In this document: in pieces, positions 43,542-50,327 of the stretch
Layout of the letters: each line of letters opens with the position of its first letter
Position numbering within the stretch: position 1 is the first letter of the stretch
Assembly: GCA_934096805.1 (NCBI GenBank)
Contig: CAKOMW010000004.1
Location: 1 to 50,327, forward strand
Origin: an uncultured Bacilli bacterium
Lineage (GTDB): Bacteria; Bacillota_I; Bacilli_A; RF39; UBA660
Length of the DNA: 50,327 bases
Direction: 5' to 3'
Program-made: the position numbers and the translations under genes
The notes under the pieces: model-generated
What the model was told of the DNA's origin: nothing
Seen by the model: only the letters and a program-made list of their open reading frames with translations
The model's database searches: none

Positions 43542-44660
43542 CTACCTACCCTTCTTTTTATTTGATTGTGCAATTGGGATAGCCCCACCTGATATTAAAC
43601 CACCAGTAAGCGCAACAGCTGGAGCAAGTCCTCCTCCCGCTATTACGGCAGCTCCGACTGCTATACCACCTGCAATTAGTCCTACAGCAACTGCTACTTT
43701 AGCTATCTTAGAAATTACATGTGAATTACTATCATTAATTAAATTTCTTAATTTTTCTCCTGCTTGGCTTATCTTTTTTGGTCTTTTTGGGTTTTCAGCA
43801 CGACTCATTTCTTCTATTTCTGCTCTTGCTTCAGCCATATCTTTTTCTTTTTGAATTTCTTCTTCAGATTTACCTTCGTTTTTTGCTTCTTGATAATCTT
43901 CTTTGAATTGTTCAAAATCAGAACCATTATTTTGATTATTTAAATCTTTCAATTCATTTGATACTTCATTCATATCTGAAGTAATGGTTTCATCACTGTG
44001 TTTTTCTTGTTCTGCATTTTGATTTTCATTTGCTTCAATGTTTGGTAAATCTGTAAAGTCTTTTACATCAACAACATCTCCGGTTACTTCTTCATTAGTT
44101 TCTAAAGCTTCGTTTGATTCTGCAACGTCTGCTCCTTCAGCTTTTGTTTCTTCTTGTTCTACTGGTTCATTAGTATTATCAGAATTTTCTATTACTTTAC
44201 TTGGATCAACTTTTTTTACTATTTCGTTGTACATTTCTGGAGCATTATTTTTATATTCCTCTATTAAGTTTAACATTTCATAAAGTGGCATACCTTTTTC
44301 GGCATCTTCTAAAACTTCGTCAGAATAAACTCTTTCTCCTAAAGAATTACGTATTTGTGATAGAAAACTAATTGCAAAAGCAACATCTTGTTCTTGCCTG
44401 TCATCTCTTACTTTTCTTTCGTATTCTTTTCTTGCTTGTTCTTCATAGTTGTTTATTCTTTCTTTTAATTCTTTTGATTTTTGTCTTTGTTCTTGAATTA
44501 ATTCTTCTCTTTTAGTATTAAAATCTTGCTCTACAGGCTCCATAGTATTAGAAGAATTGATTAGTCTTTCAACAAATTCATAGTATTTTTCTTCTGAAAT
44601 TAGCCCACTGTCAAGCAATTCTTTGTATTGTTCAATTTTGTTTTTTGTTTCGCTAGCCAT
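43542..44660 (-). CDS. Coiled-coil protein with C-terminal membrane anchor, about 372 aa
   Basis: From the ATG at 44660 (GAGGAG 8 nt before). N-terminal short helix-rich domain (about 1-40, LLDSGLISEEKYYEFVERL, an SHOCT-like layout), a charged coiled coil (50-100, KELKERINNYEEQ), a Glu-rich disordered middle (about 160-300), and a glycine-rich hydrophobic C-terminus (near 320-365, VAVGLIAGGIAVGAAVIAGG). The last segment probably sits in the membrane. No family can be named. It lies in the ftsY-uppS region in the same direction. Confidence 0.65.
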   Translation of the reverse strand: MASETKNKIEQYKELLDSGLISEEKYYEFVERLINSSNTMEPVEQDFNTKREELIQEQRQKSKELKERINNYEEQARKEYERKVRDDRQEQDVAFAISFLSQIRNSLGERVYSDEVLEDAEKGMPLYEMLNLIEEYKNNAPEMYNEIVKKVDPSKVIENSDNTNEPVEQEETKAEGADVAESNEALETNEEVTGDVVDVKDFTDLPNIEANENQNAEQEKHSDETITSDMNEVSNELKDLNNQNNGSDFEQFKEDYQEAKNEGKSEEEIQKEKDMAEARAEIEEMSRAENPKRPKKISQAGEKLRNLINDSNSHVISKIAKVAVAVGLIAGGIAVGAAVIAGGGLAPAVALTGGLISGGAIPIAQSNKKKGR

Positions 44661-44720
44661 TATATCACTCCTCATTCATAAATGAATTATACCATATTTT
44701 TTGCTTTTAGTAAACAAAAA

Positions 44721-45434
44721 CTAGGGATTTTTATGTTGATTGTCAGTTCCGAATCTTCGATCTCTTTTGTGATATTCTCTTATGATTTCTTGATATTCTT
44801 CAAAGGTAAAATCAGGAAAAAGGGTTTCAGTGAAGTACATTTCTGCATATGATAGTTGCCATAGCATAAAATTACTTATTCTAAGTTCTTTGCTTGTTCT
44901 TATTAATAAGTCTATATCTGGTAAATTGTTGTAAAGATATTTTTGAAATAGTTCTTCGGTTATATCTTCTTTGTTTATTTTATTATTTGTTATGTCTACT
45001 ACTATTTTTTTGGTTGCATCTACTATTTCAGCACGGCCTCCATAGTTTAGGCAAAAGTTTAAAATTAGTCCTTTGTTGTTTTTTGTTTCTTCTTCTAAAA
45101 CGTTCATTTCTTTTACAACTTTCTTATTAAGTCCTTCTTTTCTACCAGAGAATATTATTTTTATGTTTTTATCTTTATATTTTTTATTGAAGATTTTAAA
45201 CCATTTAGAGAAAAGGTTCATAAGATAATCAACTTCTTTTTTTTCTCTTTTATTGTTTTCTGTTGAAAAAACGTATAGACTTAGAACTTCTAGATCTGTG
45301 TCATTTATTTTTAAAATTAATTGTTCTAGGTTTTTAGAACCTGCTAGATGCCCTTCGCTTTTAGTCTTATTATTTTTTTTAGCCCATCTTCTGTTACCGT
45401 CTACAATTATAGCTACGTGTTTTAGTTTATTCAT
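44721..45434 (-). CDS. uppS: Undecaprenyl diphosphate synthase
   Basis: 237 aa. Family markers: catalytic Asp12 in VDGNRRWA, KSEGHLAG with the His of the substrate loop, FSTENNKRE, NFCLNYGGRAEIV, the Arg of IRTSKELRISNFMLWQLSYAE (seen in part), and DFTFEEYQ at the end. It makes the C55 lipid carrier needed for peptidoglycan and teichoic acid synthesis from isopentenyl and farnesyl diphosphates. VDGNRRWA replaces the more common MDGNGRWA, but this is a tolerated variant. Confidence 0.94.
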   Translation of the reverse strand: MNKLKHVAIIVDGNRRWAKKNNKTKSEGHLAGSKNLEQLILKINDTDLEVLSLYVFSTENNKREKKEVDYLMNLFSKWFKIFNKKYKDKNIKIIFSGRKEGLNKKVVKEMNVLEEETKNNKGLILNFCLNYGGRAEIVDATKKIVVDITNNKINKEDITEELFQKYLYNNLPDIDLLIRTSKELRISNFMLWQLSYAEMYFTETLFPDFTFEEYQEIIREYHKRDRRFGTDNQHKNP

Positions 45435-45522
45435 TTTAATCTGCTCCTTTTTCTTACTATATTATAACATGTACTTTGTTTTTGATAGTAATTATTTTTT
45501 TACTTTACGACAAGTAACATTA

Positions 45523-45559
45523 AAAAATATGATATGTATTTGGGTACATATCATATTTT
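45523..45559. terminator. Strong hairpin terminator downstream of the interrupted surface gene
   Basis: AAAATATGATATGTA and TACATATCATATTTT arms, 14-15 bp, with T on both sides; it isolates uppS from the surface gene. Confidence 0.85.
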
Positions 45560-45576
45560 AATAGTTGTATTTTGAG

Positions 45577-48336
45577 TTATTTGGTTATACTAAGAACGGA
45601 ACGTGAACTTAGCCATCCATATGCATAAAAGCTATAGTTAAATCCAAATAGTCCGTCTCGATAGAATGAGGAACCATCTAACCGTTTTTTTTCGTTTAAA
45701 GATAGTATATCTAAAGCATCTCCTAATTTTGTTATAGTATAACCATTATATTTTGTATAAGCATCATAATATTTTGCTAGAAACGGCAATTCAGTGGATT
45801 CTGTTATTGCATATCCCATTGCATGTTCAAAGTTGTTTTTGTGTCCTCCTATGTCATATACACCATATACATTGCCTGTTGTACTTGACTTTACTCCGAT
45901 TGCTCCATTATACTTGTTTTCATCATTTGTGCATGAAATATCTGTAGCTTCGTATTCTGCACCAGTTCCTGTAATATAATTTGAACAGTAATAACTTTGT
46001 TGTTCACATTCGCCATTTGTACACATTCCATATTTTGAATAAGAAAGATATGTTAACGCTCCCCATTCTGTAGTTTTTATTGAATGAGTATCTATGTTAT
46101 TTGTATCTCCACTGAGACTTCCATTGGTATTAATTGTTGTATTATTGCTTTGAGTGAATCCATATATATTGTTTGCTCTTTCCATTTGTCTTATATCATA
46201 AAAATATTTTTTTTCATATTGAAATCTATAAATCTGAGTATTAGGTTTTATTATTATTGGCATTTCATAGTCTATATGGTTTTGAGGAGGATTGGTTACA
46301 CTATTTACAAACTTACCTACCCATAATCCTGTTAGTTCTGTATCTCCAAAGGTAAATCCCGGATGGGTATAGGTCGAAATTTCTCTTTTTAAACTTCCAT
46401 TTTTGGTGTCAGTGCATATTTGGGATACATAGTTATCGTTATTATCTTTTTGATTTATTGCATCAACACAAGAGATTGTTCCAGTACTTTTTACTCCGTT
46501 TTCAAACTTAATATTTATTTCTCCTGGAGTATATGAGTATTTTAAACTATAAATCATACTGGAAAAGTCTCCTTTGTCTTCTCCATTTTTCCAATTTGCT
46601 AATATTTCATTAATCTCTTCATCTGAATATCCCATCTTTTTTAGTTCTTTAATATATATGTCATCATATATTGAATTATATTCAGAAGACATATAATCAG
46701 GGGTACCTTCTGTCATAACATAAGTATATCTTGGTATCCATACCCACATAGTGTTTATTACTTCCATTGGAATTTCTGTGCCTACGCTTGCTTTTAGATA
46801 TGTACTACGTGGTATAGCTTTTATTTTATACTCATCTACCTTGGTTATTGTGTCTGATGCCTCAACTATTTTATATGGTGTTGTGCAAAAAGTATCAGAT
46901 GTTGTTGGACATACATATTTTCCTACTAGCGAATTAGATATTACAGCTCTACTTATATTATTTATTTTATATTTACCAACGCTTTCATCGTAAGTTATGC
47001 TATCTCCATAAGTAACACCAGTTGTGGCTTCAAGTTCTCCACTTGCGGTCCAATCTTGTTCTGCTGTTCCTCCAGCTGTAGCACTGTCTGTATATGTTAC
47101 AGTAGTATTTTCAGGATAAGTTAATTTTAGCACTCCGTTATCATCATTGGCATCTCCAAGATAATCTTTAGCATATTTTGCAGTTATTACATAAACATCT
47201 CCAGCTACTGCTGTATCTGAATATGTCTTACTATCAATTTGACTTATTGCATCAGCAACAGTTGTAGCAGTTCCGCTATTCTTACTAACTGTTACAGTTA
47301 ATTGAGCATTTTGTCCACTTGATACAATTGCAGTAAAACTAAATATACCTGCTTTCTTTATATTAACAGTTATCTTCGTCATACTATTTGCATAAGTTAT
47401 TCCTTTACCACCACTTGTAAAAGTGTCATTAGCTGTTGGAGGTAAAGAAATGTTGTTTAGAGATACGCTTTTATTTGAAGTAATATCATCTAAGTATAAA
47501 TTTGATGCAACTGTTACTGCATTTGCCCACATCTTATTATCATAATCATACCATTTATACGATTCATTACTATTTGCACTATCTGCTTTTCTCCATACTT
47601 TATTCGTATTATCATAATATACTGGTATCATATTACTTGTTAAGACTGGTGCATTTGCTCCACTTTTATCTAGAGTTGTAGTTATTCTTTCTATAGCTCC
47701 ACTGTTGATGTTAACTCTAAATTTATAACTATAATCTTTTTCATTAAATTTGTCTGGGTTGACGTTGTAGTCAATTCATGCTCTTATCCTATAATTTGTT
47801 TCAGTAGCTTGTTTATTGTTACTAAATATTTCTTCTTGTTGTTTTATTACATAATTTTTTAGTTTGTCTATGGTTGTTGGCCCGGTTACTTCTGTTTCGA
47901 TATCATTTTCTATTTTAGTTAGATATACTTTTATTTCACTACTGTTTAATGGATTAGTTACAGTTAGTGGCTCTATTATTACATCATAATCTAATTTCAT
48001 TTTGGTATCATCGTTTTTGTTTGTTTTTATATAAGATAATACTTTGAAGTCAAAGTAATTGGTTAGTTTCTTGCCATCTTCGTCTTTCATAGGAAGTGCA
48101 TTGTTTAGTGTTAATTCATTTACTTCAGTATAGGACATCTTTACTTGTCCTGATTGTATTGTATTTGCATTTGTTGATGATATTTGACTCCACAAGGCAT
48201 AAGTTCCTAGAGTTATTATTGCCATAATAAATAATGAAATTGATAATATTGCTAAATTCTTTTTATCAGTTGATTTTTTTATATAATTAAGTGTTCGATT
48301 TTTAAAAATTATAAACCTGTCTTTAATTTGTTTCAT
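45577..48336 (-). pseudogene. Membrane-anchored surface protein interrupted by an in-frame TGA
   Basis: The two open frames 48336-47776 (186 aa) and 47775-45577 are in one frame, parted only by TGA at 47776-47778. The join reads NYRIRA-stop-IDYNVNPDKF, and in the 28918 protein the same place reads KLRLWIDESAN, so TGA stands where Trp (TGG) is expected. The full protein would be about 919 aa: membrane segment near 30-50 ending GTYALWSQ, beta stalk, then the module MIPVYYD, YKWYDYDNKMWANAVTV. An extra beta-rich domain of about 190 aa is inserted before RSTYLKA, and the module resumes to a divergent end SSRSVLSITK. A strong GGAGGAGGAG precedes the ATG at 48336. In standard code it yields only the truncated stalk. 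Confidence 0.8.
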
Positions 48337-48518
48337 TTATCTTACTCCTCCTCCTCGACCTTTTATTTTTAACTGTGTCAAAGCCAAAGTCTATGATTAA
48401 GAGACTTATAATCTACATTAATTGTAATATATTTTTTACTTTTTTTCAATACTATTTGCTTCATTATTTTCAACTAAATATTTTGTTATTCTTTCTTCAT
48501 GAATATTAACTAAATCTT

Positions 48519-48743
48519 CTAATATCTTTTTCCAATTATTAGTTCCTTTATTCCATTTCTCTTATTTGTTTTTTCTTCTTTATTTTCTTCTTTTACATGA
48601 AGATTTATTTCTGCATTTAATAAACTTTGATACATCCTGCTTTGCAAATCCAAAAAGAAATTATCTAAATCTTTTGATGTTACTATCTCCGCATTTTTTA
48701 CTATTTCTTCCACTAATTTGTTTTTTAATTCATCACTCTTCAT
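48519..48743 (-). pseudogene. IS256-family transposase N-terminal fragment
   Basis: 74 codons. LDNFFLDLQSRMYQSLLNAEINLHV and EEKTNKRNGIKELIIG (shown in parts) correspond to the N-terminal domain of IS256-type transposases, which read LLNAELxxHLGY and EKxNYRNGYS. The frame ends where the catalytic part should begin. It overlaps the preceding 40-codon frame by ATGA. No terminal inverted repeats were recognised. The region 48337-48518 is AT-rich and shows only the ribosome site of the interrupted surface gene. Confidence 0.65.
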
Positions 48744-48862
48744 AAATACTTCACTACCTCTTTTTCTTCTTTTATTAATTCATTTAATACTTTCATCCAT
48801 TCTACTTTATTTAAATACATTATTTTTTCCATCTTTTCTATAAATTCTTCGAATCTTTCCAT
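48740..48862 (-). CDS. Small open frame, 40 aa, between transposase fragments
   Basis: MERFEEFIEKMEKIMYLNKV and a Glu/Lys-rich end: a likely helix. Its TGA overlaps the ATG of the 74-aa fragment, a sign of coupled translation, but it lacks a strong ribosome site. It may belong to the same decayed element. Not recognised. Confidence 0.35.
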   Translation of the reverse strand: MERFEEFIEKMEKIMYLNKVEWMKVLNELIKEEKEVVKYL

Positions 48863-48892
48863 AAATAATTCTTTATCTTCAATTATTTTTAC

Positions 48893-49504
48893 TTAATTCA
48901 TCTCTTTTTTTACTTGTTTTCTATAATCTCTTATATAATAAAATGCATATATTACTCTCCTTATATTATGTGGTATTTCATATACTTTTTCAATAGTTTT
49001 TAATTCGTTTTCTAATAATACCTTTACTATTTCTTTATCTATATACTTATACATAAATGCTTCTAATTCTTTTTTGTATTCTTCTTTTGTTTCTAATATA
49101 TATAATCTTTTTATTTCTTCAGGCATTTTATTCTTATATGTATCTGCAAAATACGGAAATGTTTTATCTGTTAATTTAAATAAATCTGGCATTACCTTTA
49201 CTCCTTGAAATGTTAACTGTGCCGCTCTTTTTCCTTTTTCTTCTCCAAGTGTTATATAAAGTACTTTTTCTGTTCCACTTCTTGTTATATTTTTAAATTG
49301 TTGCATAAAAAAGTCTGTATCACAATTAATATCTATACCATATGTTAAAAACTTTCTTTTACCTTCGATTGTTATTCCTATAAAAGTATACATATTTCTT
49401 GTTTTTACCCTTCCATCAACTTCAAGTTGTACTGGTGTTTTTATTGTATAAATAACCACATACATCTTATCTAACTCTCTACTTTTTAGCTTTTTTAATT
49501 CCAT
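48893..49504 (-). pseudogene. IS256-family transposase fragment, catalytic site lost
   Basis: 203 codons with a good ribosome site (GGAGGGAGG 8 nt before the ATG). VDGRVKTRNMYTFIGITIEGKRKFL corresponds to the core of IS256 transposases (EDGRVxNKAxYLAIGINLEGxKE), and IPHNIRRVIYAFYYIRDYRKQVKK to their C-terminal part (YPxxIRxVIYTTNAIES). The N-terminal domain is missing. The first catalytic Asp (YLDA in family members) is replaced in VVIYTIKT, and the second (CVDGLKG) in YITLGEEKG. It is therefore not an active transposase; being open and well initiated it might be expressed or domesticated. Confidence 0.65.
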
Positions 49505-49530
49505 TTTCTTTTCCTCCCTCCATTAAAAAA

Positions 49531-49554
49531 ACTCAATCATTTAGATGATTAAGT
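49531..49554 (-). terminator. Intrinsic terminator downstream of DGR target 2
   Basis: ACTTAATCAT and ATGATTGAGT arms followed by T-run on the minus strand. Confidence 0.8.
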
Positions 49555-49663
49555 CTCATTTATTTAAATTGATTAACCACGTCAGACACAGTTAAGTGAA
49601 AAGGGTCCCAACGTTCTTGGTCACAAACATTATAATTTGAAAGAAATGACCAACTCAATCATC

Positions 49664-49700
49664 TTCCTACCCACAGAGTTGACTGACTTCAAGAGGCCTG
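49664..49700 (-). other. Conserved 3' end of DGR target (IMH-like), copy 2
   Basis: Matches 26944-26980 with one difference (49680); covers the last codons, the TGA and about 25 bp after it. Beyond this the two loci diverge completely. Confidence 0.65.
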
Positions 49701-49835
49701 AGCACCAAGCGAGGCCCGAAACGAGTCGTCGCTGCCCGCAAAACCATAGATCTGTTTGAAGTTGAAAGCGCCCGCGTACTTACCAAAATTGTAGTTGCCC
49801 CCACGTATGAACCAAGAGTAGGCCGAATACGGGAA
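49689..49835 (-). other. DGR variable region 2 (147 bp)
   Basis: Encodes FPYSAYSWF, RGGNYNFGKYAGAFNF and so on to GAQAS. Same length and backbone as 26969-27115. Substitutions are dense but restricted to sites compatible with A in a common template; about nine A are shared between both copies, as expected of unmutated template positions. Confidence 0.85.
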
Positions 49836-50327
49836 GTTGGCTTCATCTGAATACCAATTGCCAACTGCTCCTCTCGGTGCCATTTCTACTATTGCATCTC
49901 CTAATCTTCCTCTTGTATAAGTTGTACTACTTGTATTATATGTATAACTATCATAATACTTTGCTAAAGGTGTTGTGGTAGTACTCCAGTTTTCTGCACG
50001 CGATGTATAAAACTGATTTGATGAGTTTACCATGTTGCCCATTGTATATTCATATGAGCCTCCAGATATGTCATACACTCCATATACATTTCCTGTAGTT
50101 GACGCTTTTACTCCACTTTCTCCATTATATTTATTCTTATCTGTTGTACATGTCGTTGAACTAGAGCTTGCACTTACTTCATCTGCTCCGATTCCTGTTG
50201 TATATGTACTACAATTATTTATTGTTAACTCTTCACATGTACCATTTGTACATCTTCCATATTTACTATGATATAAATATGTCACTGCTCCCCATTCTAT
50301 ATTCCTCATCATATGTATATCTATATT
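49689..50327 (-). CDS. Surface protein, DGR target (C-terminal part, runs off right edge)
   Basis: Open to the window edge, about 212 codons seen. It contains HMMRNIEWGAVTYLYHSKYG, CTNGTCEELTINNCS, STTGNVYGVYDISGGSYEY and the terminal variable block ending in TGA. It is closely similar to the module of the 28918 protein and the second module of the 4119 protein. The start, membrane segment and any poly-G tract lie outside the window. The internal Met at 50312 is not a start. Likely a surface-displayed, diversifying binding protein. Confidence 0.85.
   Translation of the reverse strand, partial: NIDIHMMRNIEWGAVTYLYHSKYGRCTNGTCEELTINNCSTYTTGIGADEVSASSSSTTCTTDKNKYNGESGVKASTTGNVYGVYDISGGSYEYTMGNMVNSSNQFYTSRAENWSTTTTPLAKYYDSYTYNTSSTTYTRGRLGDAIVEMAPRGAVGNWYSDEANFPYSAYSWFIRGGNYNFGKYAGAFNFKQIYGFAGSDDSFRASLGAQAS

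Noticed and set aside
47776..47778. TGA as a Trp codon (genetic code 4) to explain the interrupted surface gene
   Set aside because: ftsY ends in TGA in the normal place with an ATGA overlap to ylxM, and dnaG and the DGR targets also end in TGA; TGG is used for Trp throughout.
49667..49864. 65-codon frame across variable region 2
   Set aside because: Frame shadow of the DGR target; GC-rich composition keeps it open by chance.
1..50327. DGR reverse transcriptase, Avd gene or template repeat within the window
   Set aside because: No frame shows reverse transcriptase motifs, and the backbone text of the variable region (for example CGTGGGGGC) occurs only in the two variable regions.
1..50327. 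CRISPR array or tRNA/rRNA genes
   Set aside because: No regularly spaced repeats, and no cloverleaf or rRNA-like sequence was recognised on either strand.

Overview
The window is AT-rich DNA of a low-GC Gram-positive bacterium, most likely an uncultured gut Bacillota (Firmicutes). Evidence: the linked genes dnaG-rpoD-trmK, pheS-pheT behind a T-box, recU beside a class A penicillin-binding protein, ftsY-ylxM and uppS, plus spoIVA and a Cse60-like gene that point to endospore formation. Ribosome binding sites are of the AGGAGG type. TGA is read as stop: ftsY ends in TGA overlapping the ylxM start, and TGG is used for Trp.

Layout. 1-7.5 kb: the start of a surface-protein gene running off the left edge, two hypothetical genes, lon, and a large two-module surface protein (4119-7136). 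7.3-7.7 kb: a candidate type I toxin-antitoxin locus. 7.7-20.3 kb: rluB, a D,D-carboxypeptidase, a cluster of zinc-ribbon membrane proteins around PrsW-like and M48 peptidases, serS, then trmK-rpoD-dnaG. 20.4-26.9 kb: Fic protein, double GNAT, ORF6N protein and T-box-pheS-pheT. 26.9-30.7 kb: two further surface-protein genes. 30.8-41.8 kb (plus strand): cse60, recU, a class A PBP, an LCP protein, spoIVA, a pseudopilin-like protein and an MBOAT/SGNH O-acylation pair. 41.9-45.4 kb: ylxM-ftsY, two small genes and uppS. 45.5-50.3 kb: an interrupted surface gene, transposase remnants, and another surface gene running off the right edge.

The outstanding feature is a scattered family of large membrane-anchored proteins with C-terminal C-type-lectin/FGE-like domains. 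Three diversification mechanisms appear to act on it. (1) Two members (ends at 26969 and 49689) carry 147-bp GC-rich 3' variable regions with the same backbone. They differ at about 45 positions without an indel, and the conserved positions are almost devoid of A on the coding strand. This is the signature of adenine-directed mutagenic retrohoming by a diversity-generating retroelement (DGR). No reverse transcriptase or template repeat is visible, so the targets are remote from their template. A third member (29357-30590) carries a different GC-rich island in a different lectin-like fold. (2) Three members have a poly-G tract of 10, 13 and 13 G just after the start codon. By reading frame, one is ON and two are OFF. 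(3) The three poly-G members share a promoter (TTGAAA-17-TAGAAT/TAAAAT) and a structured leader. In it, AGGAGG lies 51-89 nt from the ATG, but a stem-loop with covarying arms would bring the two to exactly 12 nt in all three. Modules are also duplicated, swapped and broken (a tandem module, an inserted domain, an in-frame TGA, an orphan C-terminal fragment), as expected of a recombining repertoire of surface receptors.
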